A stretch of 18,302 bases of DNA from an uncultured Rhodospirillales bacterium (GCA_903844785.1 CAIMVB010000242.1:1-18302), one strand, 5' to 3'. Positions 1-8,720 are shown, counted from the first letter of the stretch. Made by a program: numbers and translations. Notes: generated from the letters alone by a model not told the origin.

Positions 1-231
1 CCGCCGCATTATGACAGCCTGGTCGCGAAGCTGATTGTGCATGCGCCGAACCGGGCTGAGGCGATTGGCCGCATGCGGCGTGCTTTGGGTGAAATGGTTG
101 TGGCGGGTATCAAGACGACGCTGCCCTTGCATCAGGCGGTGATGGAAGCGCCGGAATTCCAGGATGGCGATTATACCATCCATTGGCTGGAGAAGTTTGT
201 CGCGGGCAGAAATAGCGACGCGGGGGGGTAA
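1..231 (+). CDS. accC: Acetyl-CoA carboxylase biotin carboxylase subunit, C-terminal fragment (5' end outside window)
   Basis: This is the last 76 residues of a biotin carboxylase, open from the first base of the window. The protein carboxylates biotin on the carrier protein AccB using ATP and bicarbonate, the first half-reaction of malonyl-CoA synthesis in the cytoplasm. The visible part is the typical AccC end: a YDSLVAKLI strand, then NRAEAIGRMRRAL, an AGIKTTLPLH segment and the terminal IHWLEKFV. Catalytic ATP-grasp residues lie upstream and cannot be checked. The next gene converges on it with only 19 bp between the stops and no obvious terminator. The end could also belong to the biotin carboxylase part of a longer acyl-CoA carboxylase, but a stop directly after IHWLEKFV fits stand-alone AccC best. 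Confidence 0.88.
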   Translation, partial: PPHYDSLVAKLIVHAPNRAEAIGRMRRALGEMVVAGIKTTLPLHQAVMEAPEFQDGDYTIHWLEKFVAGRNSDAGG

Positions 232-250
232 TCCCGCGCCGCCTGCGCGC

Positions 251-1843
251 TCAATTCGCTGGCTTCACCGCCATGGCCGTGGTGCGTTCATCCATGCGCG
301 GCGTATAGACAAAGCCGCGCCGCGTGGCCCAGACATTCACTAATTGGAATAGTGGGACCATCACCTGTTCATCCGTGGTGACCATCTTCACAGCCTCCCG
401 CAGCAGTTTTTCGCGTTCCGCATCATCCAGCGTGGCGGCGGCGCGTTCGGTGAGTGCGTCGAGCGCCGGATTGGAATAGCGCGATGAATTGGCGGCACCG
501 CGGCGCTTTTCCCTATCAAATGTGCCGAAGATATTGACCAGCATATAGGATGCTTCGCCGGTCACACTGCCCCAGCCGCCCATGCGGGCGTTGAATTCCT
601 GCCGCGCAGTGCGCGCGGCATAGGTGGTCCAGGGCAGGGTCTGCACTTCGGTGCGCAGCCCCACGCGTGTCCACATTTGCGCGACAGCCTGCGCCGTGCG
701 CGCATCATTCGGGTAGCGATCATTGGGCGCCATCAGCGTCAGGCGGAAGCCCTGCGGGAAGCCGGCTTCCGCCAGCAGGCGCCGCGCGCCATCAGCATCA
801 AAACGCGGCACGGGTACATCGGGGTTATAGGAAAAGGCACCGGGCGGCAGCCATTGGCCGGCTGGCTTGGCCGTGCCTTCCATGACGCGATCAGCCAAAG
901 CGTTGCGGTCGATGGCCATGGAAAGCGCGCGGCGCACCCGCACATCATGGAAGGGGTTGCGCGTGAAGGGCTTGCCTTCATTATCGCTAACCAGCACGGG
1001 GTTTTCCGCCCGCGAATAATCGAAGATCAGGTAGATCAATCGTAGCCCCTGGATTTCATAAAGCGAAATCCGTTGATCGCGCCGCAGGCGTTCCAGATCG
1101 GATGACGGCACCTGGTCAATCACATCCACATCGCCGGCCAGCAGGGCTGCGGTACGGGCCGCATCATTGGCGATGAAGCGGTAGGAAACCCGCGCCCAGG
1201 GTTGCGGCCCGGCCCAGTAATTCTCGTTCCGGGTGAATTCGGTGCGGTCACCTTGCCGGTAATTCGCCAGGCGATAGGGGCCAGTGCCAATCGCGGCGCG
1301 GCCGGAATTGTAATCCTCGGTCTCCGCCCCGCCGCCGGCATGGCGGGAAATGATCTGCACGGAAGCCAATTCCGTCGGCAGCAGCGGATGGGGTGCGGCG
1401 GTGTGAAAGCGGATGGTGAGCGGGTCTATGATTTCAGCGCGGGTAATGGCGCGGATCATGCCGGCGAAGGTGCCGGGGCTATTGCGCACATTGGGCACGC
1501 GTTCGATGGTGAAAACGACATCATCGGCAGTAAAATCCCGCCCATCATGCCACTTCACGCCGGGGCGAAGCTTGAATTCCCAAACGGTATCCGAAATGGG
1601 CCGCCAGCTTTGCGCCAGCATGGGCTGCAGCCGGGCTTCGGCATCCTGTTCCACCAGCCGGTCGAACATATGCTGCGTCAGGCTGATATTGGGCGATGCA
1701 TTGTAGAAATGCGGGTCAAGCGCGGTGGGAGAACCGCCGATACCAATGGTCAGATTCTGCGCTAAGGCGCCCGATGCGCCGATACCCGCCAGCAACGCGG
1801 CGGCAAGCGAAAGGGCAGGGATGCGGGACGGGGAGGGGGACAT
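251..1843 (-). CDS. ABC transporter substrate-binding protein, family 5 (peptide/oligopeptide type), paralogue 1
   Basis: A 530-residue periplasmic solute-binding protein of the DppA/OppA type (SBP family 5). It should capture a peptide-like ligand and deliver it to an inner-membrane ABC importer. The N-terminus is a Sec signal peptide: a weak n-region, a hydrophobic run over about residues 10-25, and an ALA-Q cleavage site after residue 28. There is no lipobox Cys, so it is probably soluble. The middle carries family hallmarks IGTGPYRL, NDAARTAALLAGDV and DVRVRRALSMAIDR. The start is supported by an AGAAGGAGA Shine-Dalgarno at 1851-1859 (minus strand), 9 bases before the ATG. It is divergent from a close paralogue at 1948-3534 and convergent with accC. 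No permease genes follow it, so it most likely shares the transporter encoded at 3550-7416. The ligand cannot be read from the sequence. Confidence 0.9.
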   Translation of the reverse strand: MSPSPSRIPALSLAAALLAGIGASGALAQNLTIGIGGSPTALDPHFYNASPNISLTQHMFDRLVEQDAEARLQPMLAQSWRPISDTVWEFKLRPGVKWHDGRDFTADDVVFTIERVPNVRNSPGTFAGMIRAITRAEIIDPLTIRFHTAAPHPLLPTELASVQIISRHAGGGAETEDYNSGRAAIGTGPYRLANYRQGDRTEFTRNENYWAGPQPWARVSYRFIANDAARTAALLAGDVDVIDQVPSSDLERLRRDQRISLYEIQGLRLIYLIFDYSRAENPVLVSDNEGKPFTRNPFHDVRVRRALSMAIDRNALADRVMEGTAKPAGQWLPPGAFSYNPDVPVPRFDADGARRLLAEAGFPQGFRLTLMAPNDRYPNDARTAQAVAQMWTRVGLRTEVQTLPWTTYAARTARQEFNARMGGWGSVTGEASYMLVNIFGTFDREKRRGAANSSRYSNPALDALTERAAATLDDAEREKLLREAVKMVTTDEQVMVPLFQLVNVWATRRGFVYTPRMDERTTAMAVKPAN

Positions 1844-1947
1844 GCCGGCATTCTCCTTCTATTGGGCTGGGCGATGCTAGCGGTGCCGCGCGCTGGCTGC
1901 TAGAAGGAAGTGAGGTTTGGCTCAAGAACAATAGGGGGTCTGGGGTG
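1844..1947. promoter_or_regulatory. Divergent control region between two paralogous substrate-binding protein genes
   Basis: This 104-bp gap separates two outward-reading genes, so it must hold the promoter of the left binding protein and that of the transporter operon. I see no convincing -35/-10 pair in either direction. The best minus-strand candidate is TTGAGC, 17 bases, then TAGCAG, which matches the consensus poorly. A short inverted repeat, CTAGC and GCTAG about 17 bases apart in the centre (around 1875-1902), could be an operator half-site pair, but is short enough to occur by chance. Ribosome binding sites lie at both edges: AGAAGGAGA on the minus strand at 1851-1859 and AGGGGG near 1932-1938 on the plus strand. 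Confidence 0.5.
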
Positions 1948-3534
1948 ATGGGTAATCTTCGCAAGCTGGCGCTGGCTGCCGGCACGGCTTTTATCGGCCT
2001 TTCGGCGCATGGCGCGCTGGCACAGAGTGTTACCATGGCGGTGGCAGCACCTGTCACTTCGCTTGACCCGCATTATCATCAGCTTTCGCCGAATAATGCA
2101 GTGGCAGATACCATTTTCGACAAGCTGGTGAATACGGACGCCAAATCGAACAACCTGCCCGGCCTGGCGCTCAGCTGGCGCGCTGTTGAACCCAATGTTT
2201 GGGAGTTCAAGCTGCGGCCCAATGTGCGCTTCCATAATGGCAATGAATTCACGGCTGAAGATGTGGCCTTCACGTTGCAGCGCCTGCCCAATGTACCCAA
2301 TAGCCCTTCTTCTTTCGCGGCCTATTCGCGGCCAATTCAATCCATTGAAATTGTTGATCCGCTGACCATCCGCTTCCGTACCGCCGCGCCGCATCCGCTG
2401 ATGCCGCTGGATATGACGAATGTCCGCATCCTGGACCGCGAGACGCATCAGAACGCGACGACCGAGGATTTCAACGCGGGCCGCGCGGCGATTGGCACCG
2501 GGCCCTATCGCGTGGTGTCGCATCGCAGCGGTGATCGGATTGAATTCGAACGCAATGACAATTATTGGGGGGACCGCGCGCCCTTCCAGCGTGTGCTGTA
2601 TCGCATGATCACCAATGATGCGGCGCGCACGGCGGCGCTGCTGGCCGGCGATGTCGAATTCATTGACCAGGTGCCGACATCGGATTTGGCGAAGCTCCGG
2701 CAGGATAATCGGATTGCGCTTTCTGAGACGGTTGGCCTGCGCCTGATCTTCCTGGGCTTGGATCACTTGCGCCAAGCGAATGAGAATTCGCCCTTCATCA
2801 CGGATAATGATGGCAAGCCGCTGGGCAAGAACCCCTTGCAGGATGTGCGGGTGCGGCGCGCGCTTTCCATGGCCATTGACCGCAAGGCCATTGTGGACCG
2901 CGTGATGGAAGGTGCCGCGGTGCCGGCGGGGCAATTCCTGCCAGAAGGCGTTTACACCCATGTGCCCAGCGTGACCCCGCCCGCTTTTGATCCTGATGCG
3001 GCGCGCCGCTTGCTGGCGGAAGCGGGCTATCCGCAGGGTTTCCGCATTCAGTTGAACGGGCCAAATGACCGCTATGTGAATGATGCGCGCATTATTCAGG
3101 CAGTCGGGCAGATGTGGACGCGCATTGGCGTGCGCACCACGGTGGAAGCGCAGCCCTGGACCACCTTTGTGGGCCGAGCGGGCCGAGCGGATTTTTCCTC
3201 TCACCTGATTGGCTGGGGTTCCAACCCGGACGGGTCGCATCCGCTGCGCAATATTCTGGCGACCGTGACGCGGGAGAAGGGCTGGGGTTCTTCCAATCGT
3301 GGACGCTATTCCAATCCGCGGCTGGATGCGCTGCTGGATCAGTCCTTGGTGGAATTGGATGAAGCCAAGCGCGTGCAGTTGGTGATTGAAGCGCAGCGCA
3401 TTGCGGCTGAAGATGTGGCGGTGATCCCGCTGCATATCCAGACCAATATCTGGGGTATGCGCCGGCATCTGGCACATGACGCGCGTAATGATGAGCTCAC
3501 GCGCGCACAGGATGTGCGCCCCGCGGCGCGCTGA
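1948..3534 (+). CDS. ABC transporter substrate-binding protein, family 5 (peptide/oligopeptide type), paralogue 2
   Basis: A 528-residue periplasmic binding protein of the DppA/OppA family and first gene of the transporter operon. The reading frame stays open far upstream, to 1696. I chose the ATG at 1948 because it gives a proper signal peptide (MGNLRKLALAAG, a hydrophobic core, cleavage at ALA-Q after residue 25), a purine-rich AGGGGG about 8-10 bases upstream, and a length matching the divergent paralogue. The two proteins share long identical blocks (GRAAIGTGPYR, NDAARTAALLAGDV, DVRVRRALSMAIDR, AARRLLAEAG) across their whole length and align almost without gaps, so they come from a duplication. 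Only 15 bp separate it from the first permease gene. It should be the main receptor of the importer. Whether it binds peptides, opines or another solute of this broad family is not visible. Confidence 0.9.
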   Translation: MGNLRKLALAAGTAFIGLSAHGALAQSVTMAVAAPVTSLDPHYHQLSPNNAVADTIFDKLVNTDAKSNNLPGLALSWRAVEPNVWEFKLRPNVRFHNGNEFTAEDVAFTLQRLPNVPNSPSSFAAYSRPIQSIEIVDPLTIRFRTAAPHPLMPLDMTNVRILDRETHQNATTEDFNAGRAAIGTGPYRVVSHRSGDRIEFERNDNYWGDRAPFQRVLYRMITNDAARTAALLAGDVEFIDQVPTSDLAKLRQDNRIALSETVGLRLIFLGLDHLRQANENSPFITDNDGKPLGKNPLQDVRVRRALSMAIDRKAIVDRVMEGAAVPAGQFLPEGVYTHVPSVTPPAFDPDAARRLLAEAGYPQGFRIQLNGPNDRYVNDARIIQAVGQMWTRIGVRTTVEAQPWTTFVGRAGRADFSSHLIGWGSNPDGSHPLRNILATVTREKGWGSSNRGRYSNPRLDALLDQSLVELDEAKRVQLVIEAQRIAAEDVAVIPLHIQTNIWGMRRHLAHDARNDELTRAQDVRPAAR

Positions 3535-3549
3535 ACCGGATAGGGCGAT

Positions 3550-4527
3550 ATGACCGTCTATCTCGTTCGGCGCTTATTGCAGGCACTGCTTGTTGTGCTG
3601 GCGATGTCGCTGATTGTCTTCATTGGCGTCTACGCCATCGGCGATCCGGTGGAAATCCTGATCAGCCCGGATGCGGACCAGATTGAACGCGAACGCGCCG
3701 TGCAGGCGCTTGGGCTCGATCTGCCGCTGTGGCAGCAATATGCGGTGTTCCTGACCAAGGCCTTGCAGGGCGATTTGGGACGGTCATTTGTTTATAATGA
3801 ACCGGCGCTGAAGCTGATTTTGCAGCGCATGCCGGCCACCATGGAACTGGCCTTTGGCGCCACCATTTTTGCGCTGATTATTGGCCTGCCCTTGGGGCTT
3901 TATGCTGGGCTCAGACCCAATAGCCGTTTCAGTCGCGTGATCATGGCCAGCTCCATTCTGGGCTTTTCGCTGCCCACCTTCTGGGTGGGGCTGATGCTGA
4001 TCATGGTGTTTGCCGTCTATCTTGGTTGGCTTCCTTCCACCGGGCGGGGGGACACCGGCACGCTTTTGGGCATGCAATGGTCCTTCCTGACCTGGGACGG
4101 GCTGCGCCATATGGCCATGCCTGCACTGAACCTATCGCTGTTCAAGATCAGCCTGGTCATTCGCCTGACGCGCGCCGGGGTGCGCGAGACCATGCTGATG
4201 GATTACGTGAAATTCGCCCGCGCGAAGGGGCTTTCCCCAGCGCGCGTGACCTTTGTGCATGTGTTCAAGAATATTCTGATTCCGGTGGTGACCGTGGTGG
4301 GCTTGGAACTTGGCAGCACCATCGCCTTTTCGGTGGTTACGGAAAGCGTCTTCGCCTGGCCCGGCATGGGCAAGCTCATCATTGATTCGATCAATGTGCT
4401 GGATCGGCCAGTGATTGTCGCTTACCTGATGCTGATTGTGCTGATGTTCATCGCCATCAACCTGATCGTTGATCTGACCTATTCAATGCTTGACCCGCGC
4501 GTCCGGCTGGAGAGCAAAGGCACATGA
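3550..4527 (+). CDS. Peptide-type ABC transporter permease, DppB/OppB-like
   Basis: A 325-residue inner-membrane permease. The N-terminal signature MTVYLVRRLLQAL followed by a long first membrane helix is typical of the DppB/OppB side of peptide importers. Then comes a periplasmic segment with LGLDLPLWQQY and GDLGRSF, and about five more membrane helices of the binding-protein-dependent transport fold. The cytoplasmic coupling (EAA) loop is around residues 212-236 (ETMLMDYVKFARAKGLS, then LIPVV). It pairs with the next gene product to form the channel. A GGATAGGG stretch lies just before the ATG. Its stop overlaps the start of the next gene by 4 bases (ATGA), which implies coupled translation and matched amounts of both permeases. 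Confidence 0.92.
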   Translation: MTVYLVRRLLQALLVVLAMSLIVFIGVYAIGDPVEILISPDADQIERERAVQALGLDLPLWQQYAVFLTKALQGDLGRSFVYNEPALKLILQRMPATMELAFGATIFALIIGLPLGLYAGLRPNSRFSRVIMASSILGFSLPTFWVGLMLIMVFAVYLGWLPSTGRGDTGTLLGMQWSFLTWDGLRHMAMPALNLSLFKISLVIRLTRAGVRETMLMDYVKFARAKGLSPARVTFVHVFKNILIPVVTVVGLELGSTIAFSVVTESVFAWPGMGKLIIDSINVLDRPVIVAYLMLIVLMFIAINLIVDLTYSMLDPRVRLESKGT

Positions 4528-5435
4528 GCGACGCCGTCATTCCCGGCAAAATCGCCGATAAGGTGGAAACACCCTTCCGGCGTTTTGTGTCCGAATTCGC
4601 TGAAAGCAAGGTAGCCCTTGGCGCGCTGGTGGTGTTCATCATCATCACATTGCTGGCGATTTTCGCGCCCTGGATCACACCGCAAAACCCTTATGATCTC
4701 GCAGAACTCGACATCATGGATGGGCGGATGGAACCGGGCACGGTGGGGGGCGCTGGCTTCACCTATTGGCTCGGCACGGATGATCAGGGGCGCGATATGC
4801 TGTCCGGCATCATCTATGGCTTGCGCATTTCGCTGACCGTGGGTGCCGGTTCGGCGCTGATTGCCTGCTTGATTGGTGCGTCCCTTGGCTTGCTGGCCGC
4901 CTATGCTGGTGGCCGGACCGATAGCGTCATCATGCGCTTGGTGGATTTGCAGCTTTCCTTCCCGACCATTCTGGCAGCGCTGATGATCCTGGCTTTCCTC
5001 GGCAAGGGCATCATGAATGTGGTGATCGCGCTGGTGTTGGTGGAATGGGCCTATTACGCGCGCACAGTGCGTGGCACGGCGCTGGTGGAACGGCGGCGCG
5101 AATATATTGAAGCAGCGCAATGCTTGGCTTTGCCGACGCATCGCGTGCTGTTTCGCCATTTGCTGCCCAATTGCCTGCCGCCCCTGATTGTGGTCGGCAC
5201 CATGCAGGTGGCGCGCGCCATTGCGCTGGAAGCAACCCTTTCCTTCCTTGGCCTTGGCGTGCCGATCACGGAACCATCGCTCGGCCTGCTGATTGCCAAT
5301 GGCTATGAATATATGCTGTCCGGCAAATACTGGATTTCCTTCTATCCCGGCATTGCGCTGCTGATCACCATTGTGTCCATCAATCTGGTGGGTGATCAAT
5401 TACGCGATGTGCTGAACCCGCGGTTGAAGAAATGA
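4524..5435 (+). CDS. Peptide-type ABC transporter permease, DppC/OppC-like
   Basis: A 303-residue second permease of the importer. It has the DppC layout: a cytoplasmic N-terminus (FRRFVSEFAESKVALGAL), a first membrane helix, a periplasmic domain holding the LGTDDQGRDMLSGIIYG signature near residues 84-100, and then five helices. The EAA loop begins at residue 196 (EAAQCLAL). The glycine usual at the seventh position of this motif is alanine here, a mild deviation I would expect to be tolerated. It ends in the family signature [13 protein letters not shown]. It overlaps the genes on both sides by 4 bases. The partner permease upstream and the two ATPases downstream complete the transporter. 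Confidence 0.92.
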   Translation: MSDAVIPGKIADKVETPFRRFVSEFAESKVALGALVVFIIITLLAIFAPWITPQNPYDLAELDIMDGRMEPGTVGGAGFTYWLGTDDQGRDMLSGIIYGLRISLTVGAGSALIACLIGASLGLLAAYAGGRTDSVIMRLVDLQLSFPTILAALMILAFLGKGIMNVVIALVLVEWAYYARTVRGTALVERRREYIEAAQCLALPTHRVLFRHLLPNCLPPLIVVGTMQVARAIALEATLSFLGLGVPITEPSLGLLIANGYEYMLSGKYWISFYPGIALLITIVSINLVGDQLRDVLNPRLKK

Positions 5436-6421
5436 ACATGACGGCGCCTACCTTAGAAGTTCGCGATCTCAAGACGCATTTCTTCACCCGCGCTGGCGTG
5501 GTGAAGGCGGTTGACGGCGTTTCTTTCTCCGTTGGCCGCGGCAAGGTGATGGGCTTGGTCGGTGAATCCGGTTCCGGTAAATCCGTCACGGGCTTTTCCA
5601 TCATTGGCCTGGTTGATCCGCCCGGGCGTATTGCGGGTGGTTCCATCCTGTTCCAGGGGCGCGATCTGGCGAAGCTTTCCGAAGAAGAGATGCGCGATTT
5701 GCGGGGCAACCGCATCGCCATGATCTTCCAAGACCCGATGATGACGCTGAACCCGGTGCTGCGCATTGATACGCAGATGATCGAAACGGTCCTGGCGCAT
5801 AAGAAGGTCTCGAAGGAAGAAGCACGACAGCGGGCGCGCGATACGCTTGGCATGGTGGGCATTCCGTCTCCGGATGAAAGGCTGAAGGCCTATCCGCATC
5901 AATTCTCGGGCGGGATGCGCCAACGTGTCGCGATCGCGATTGCGCTTTTGCATGAACCGCAATTGATCATTGCCGATGAACCGACCACGGCCTTGGATGT
6001 GACCATTCAGGGGCAGATTTTGGCCGAGGTGCAAAAGCTTTGCGCCACCACCGGCACATCCATGATCTGGATCACGCATGATCTTTCCGTGGTGGCGGGC
6101 CTCGCGGATGATATTGCGGTGATGTATGCCGGGCGTATCGTGGAAAAGGGCGTCGTCGGCGAAGTGCTGGACAGGCCGCTGCATCCTTACACGCATGGGC
6201 TGATTGGTTCTGTGCCCAGCCGCAACAAGCGTGGTGAGGCGCTGCGGCAAATCCCCGGCATGACGCCATCCTTGCTGAACCTGCCGCCGGGCTGTGCCTT
6301 CCGGTCGCGCTGCCCGCGCGCTTCCGAAGCTTGCCTGACGGAACCCTTGCTGGCGGAAATTCTGCCGGGGCGCGAAGCGCGCTGCGTACACCCCCATCTT
6401 GAAGCGCCGGAGGCCGCATGA
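5432..6421 (+). CDS. Peptide-type ABC transporter ATP-binding protein, DppD/OppD-like
   Basis: A 329-residue ATPase that powers import from the cytoplasmic face, as a heterodimer with the next gene product. All nucleotide-binding elements are present: Walker A GESGSGKS at 44-51, Q-loop Q100, signature FSGGM at 158-162, Walker B ending in D182-E183, and H-loop H216. The C-terminal oligopeptide-transporter domain follows, with four cysteines at 288, 294, 301 and 318. A related mycobacterial DppD has been reported to bind an iron-sulfur cluster in this region, from memory; whether this protein does is open. The start is the ATG in the 4-base overlap with the permease gene. A second in-frame ATG two codons on is an alternative. 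Its stop again overlaps the following start by 4 bases. Confidence 0.93.
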   Translation: MNMTAPTLEVRDLKTHFFTRAGVVKAVDGVSFSVGRGKVMGLVGESGSGKSVTGFSIIGLVDPPGRIAGGSILFQGRDLAKLSEEEMRDLRGNRIAMIFQDPMMTLNPVLRIDTQMIETVLAHKKVSKEEARQRARDTLGMVGIPSPDERLKAYPHQFSGGMRQRVAIAIALLHEPQLIIADEPTTALDVTIQGQILAEVQKLCATTGTSMIWITHDLSVVAGLADDIAVMYAGRIVEKGVVGEVLDRPLHPYTHGLIGSVPSRNKRGEALRQIPGMTPSLLNLPPGCAFRSRCPRASEACLTEPLLAEILPGREARCVHPHLEAPEAA

Positions 6422-7416
6422 ACGCCGCACCGATGCTGGAACTGCGCGACATTACGCGCCGTTTTGAAAAGAAGCTGGATTTTGCCGGGCGCATCGCTCA
6501 GCGCCTGGGCGCGCCGGTGCGCGAAGAAGTGGTGCATGCGGTGGACCGCGTGAACCTGACTGTGCGCAAGGGCGAAGTGGTCGGCCTGGTCGGTGAATCC
6601 GGCTGTGGCAAATCCACGCTTGGGCGCATGGTGGCGGGCATTCTGCCACCCACCGAAGGCACCATTCTGCGTGATGGGCGCGATATCAAGGCGCTGACGG
6701 GTGCCGAAGCGCGGCAGATGAAACTCCGCACCCAGATGATTTTCCAGGACCCCTATGCGTCACTCAATCCCCGCATGCGTGTGCAGGATATTGTGGGTGA
6801 GGCGCCGCGTGTGCATGGGCTTTTGGATGGTGCCGCCTTTGATGATTATGTGGATGAACAAATGCGCCGCGCGGGGTTGGACCCAACCTTCAAGCGGCGT
6901 TATCCGCATCAATTCTCAGGCGGGCAGCGCCAACGCATCGGTATTGCGCGCGCACTCGCGGTGAAGCCCGATTTCATTGTGTGTGATGAAGCCGTGGCGG
7001 CGCTTGATGTTTCCATCCAGGCGCAAATTCTGAACCTATTCATGCGGCTGAGGCGCGAACTTGATCTGACCTATCTTTTCATCAGCCATGATCTTGGCGT
7101 GGTGGAACATCTGTCTGATCGCGTGGTGATCATGTATCTGGGCCGCGTGGTGGAGGAAGCGGATACGGAAACCGTCTTTCGCCGGCCTAACCACCCCTAT
7201 ACGCGGTCCTTGCTGGATTCAGTGCCGCGGATTGAAAATCGCAAGCGCGCCTTCAGTGTCGTGAAGGGGGAAATTCCTTCACCGATCAATCCCCCTGCTG
7301 GCTGCCACTTCCATCCGCGCTGCCCGCTGGCGACTGAACGATGCCGCGTGGAAGTGCCGAAGCTGCGCGAAGTGGCGCCGGGCCAACGCAGCGCCTGCCA
7401 TTTGAACGATCAATAA
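6418..7416 (+). CDS. Peptide-type ABC transporter ATP-binding protein, DppF/OppF-like
   Basis: A 332-residue second ATPase of the importer. Walker A GESGCGKS is at 59-66, Q110 is the Q-loop, the signature FSGGQ is at 166-170, Walker B acids are D190-E191, and the H-loop is H224. All catalytic residues are intact. The D-loop region reads DEAVAALD where DEPVSALD is the usual form. The C-terminal oligopeptide-transporter domain carries four cysteines at 296, 302, 309 and 327, parallel to those in the partner ATPase. Residues 18-37 ([14 protein letters not shown]) form the insert between the first strands typical of the OppF/DppF type. The stop codon TAA shares its last A with the ATG of a small lipoprotein gene, so the operon does not end here. 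Confidence 0.92.
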   Translation: MNAAPMLELRDITRRFEKKLDFAGRIAQRLGAPVREEVVHAVDRVNLTVRKGEVVGLVGESGCGKSTLGRMVAGILPPTEGTILRDGRDIKALTGAEARQMKLRTQMIFQDPYASLNPRMRVQDIVGEAPRVHGLLDGAAFDDYVDEQMRRAGLDPTFKRRYPHQFSGGQRQRIGIARALAVKPDFIVCDEAVAALDVSIQAQILNLFMRLRRELDLTYLFISHDLGVVEHLSDRVVIMYLGRVVEEADTETVFRRPNHPYTRSLLDSVPRIENRKRAFSVVKGEIPSPINPPAGCHFHPRCPLATERCRVEVPKLREVAPGQRSACHLNDQ

Positions 7417-7532
7417 TGGCGCGGTTCTTCCTCGCCGCGCTGTTGCTGATCGGGCTGGCCGCTTGTGAGGGGAACGGCACGCGCGGTGGTTATATTGGTG
7501 GTGGTGCGGGCGGTAATCGCACCTCAAACTGA
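7416..7532 (+). CDS. Small putative lipoprotein (38 aa), translationally coupled to the transporter operon
   Basis: A 38-residue protein starting at an ATG that overlaps the preceding stop by one base (TAATG), an arrangement typical of translation re-initiation. There is no good Shine-Dalgarno of its own, which fits coupling. The N-terminus is a lipoprotein signal: MARF, a hydrophobic run FLAALLLIGLA, then the lipobox LAAC with Cys17 as the expected lipidated residue. The mature part is about 22 residues, glycine-rich and polar (EGNGTRGG, GGGAGGNRTSN). Residue +2 after Cys is Glu, not Asp, so outer-membrane sorting is plausible. It recalls small entericidin-like lipoproteins in size and design, but I do not recognise the family. 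The stop lies 3 bp from the stop of the convergent MFS gene. Function unknown. Confidence 0.62.
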   Translation: MARFFLAALLLIGLAACEGNGTRGGYIGGGAGGNRTSN

Positions 7533-7535
7533 AAT

Positions 7536-8720
7536 TTACTGCGTGCCGCGCGGGCGCGACGCCGCGTAAAAACTCGCCATCGCGAAAAGCGCAATCGCGA
7601 GCAACAGCCAGGGCACGGGGCCATAGCCGCCTGCTGCATCCCACACCAGCGCCAGCGCCAGGGGTGCCGCAGTGCGCGGCAGCACGGCAAAGGCGGAAAG
7701 TGCGCCGGATGTCGCGCCAAAGCCATCGCGGCCCATGATTTCCGCCACGCCCGCCGCACGCAGAATGGTCAGCAAGCCATCCGCCACCGCCCAGGCGATG
7801 ATGAAGGCAATGGTCAACGCGAGGCTATGCGGCGCAAGCGCGAATAACGCCATGCCAATCGGCAGCAGCATCACGGCAAAACGCCCCACATGGCGCATGG
7901 CAACACCGCGCCCCAAGGTGAACAGCACTAATCGTGCCGCCACCTGCCCCGGCCCATGTGCTGCGGCCAGCAGCAGAACGGTTGCCTCCGGCCAGCCACG
8001 TTCGCGCAGCAGCAAGACCAAATGCGCGCCAAGCCCGGTGCCGATGAAGGCATGGGCCGCGAAGCAAAACGCCAAGCCCAGAAAGACAGGATCGCGCAAG
8101 CGGCGCAGCAGTGAAATCGGCGGCGCGTTTTCCGCCATGCGTCGTGGTGGCCCGGCATGGCGCAGCATGAAGCCGGTCAGTGCTGCGGAACCCGTTTGAA
8201 TCACTGCCAACACCAGCAGCGCATCGCGCCAACCAAAGGCGCTGATCAGCATTTCAACAAAGGGGATGAAGATGGTGCCGGTGAAACCCGTAATCAGCGT
8301 AATGGCCGTAATGGCGCGCGTCACATCGCGCGATTCCGCCACCACCACCGCCATGGCCGGCCCCCAAAGGCAGGTGGCATGGGCCGCACCTAGTAAAATC
8401 CAGATCGCGACAAAGGCGATGGGGTGGGCAACAAAACTCCAACACACCAGCAAAGCCGCGCCCAGCAGCGCGCCGCCCGTCATCATGCCGCGCGGCCCGT
8501 GGCGGTCCTGCCAGCGCCCTGCCGGTACCGCGACCAGGCCCGAGATCAATAAGCCGCAGGTAAAGGCGCCCGAGATTAATACGCGGGACCAACCAAGCTC
8601 GGCCTCCATGGGCGCGACCATCAATTGGAATGGGGTGAAAAGGCAGCCCCAGCCGACAAGCTGCGTAATCGCCGTGCCCCAGAACAACAGGCGCGGCGCA
8701 ATGCGCGGCGCGTCACTCAC
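7536..8720 (-). CDS. Major facilitator superfamily transporter
   Basis: A 394-residue inner-membrane protein with about 12 hydrophobic segments, typical in length for an MFS carrier. The MFS loop 2-3 signature is present as [10 protein letters not shown] at residues 68-77. The N-terminal half ([29 protein letters not shown]) resembles the monocarboxylate/oxalate-type branch of MFS, but the substrate cannot be told. The start is a GTG whose GTGA overlaps the NAD kinase stop by 4 bases, so it is the last gene of the minus-strand run. It ends 3 bp from the convergent lipoprotein gene with no terminator-like hairpin between, so read-through from both sides would give overlapping transcripts. Confidence 0.85.
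   Translation of the reverse strand: MSDAPRIAPRLLFWGTAITQLVGWGCLFTPFQLMVAPMEAELGWSRVLISGAFTCGLLISGLVAVPAGRWQDRHGPRGMMTGGALLGAALLVCWSFVAHPIAFVAIWILLGAAHATCLWGPAMAVVVAESRDVTRAITAITLITGFTGTIFIPFVEMLISAFGWRDALLVLAVIQTGSAALTGFMLRHAGPPRRMAENAPPISLLRRLRDPVFLGLAFCFAAHAFIGTGLGAHLVLLLRERGWPEATVLLLAAAHGPGQVAARLVLFTLGRGVAMRHVGRFAVMLLPIGMALFALAPHSLALTIAFIIAWAVADGLLTILRAAGVAEIMGRDGFGATSGALSAFAVLPRTAAPLALALVWDAAGGYGPVPWLLLAIALFAMASFYAASRPRGTQ

Noticed and set aside
1696..1947. An 84-residue N-terminal extension of the second binding protein
   Set aside because: It would bury the signal peptide inside the protein and overlap the divergent gene; ATG 1948 fits all evidence.
3171..3188. A perfect tandem repeat of nine bases (GGGCCGAGC twice) in the second binding protein gene
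   Set aside because: It encodes GRA-GRA in a segment of the same length in the paralogue, so it is not a recent insertion; likely codon-level coincidence.
1900..3477. A 525-codon open frame on the minus strand opposite the second binding protein
   Set aside because: It is antisense to a gene with signal peptide and clear family motifs; its translation is rich in His/Arg/Gln and shows no domain. Such frames are expected opposite GC-rich genes.
4479..6430. Two long minus-strand open frames (306 and 325 codons) opposite the second permease and first ATPase
   Set aside because: Same antisense artefact; low-complexity His/Arg/Gln composition and no recognisable motif.
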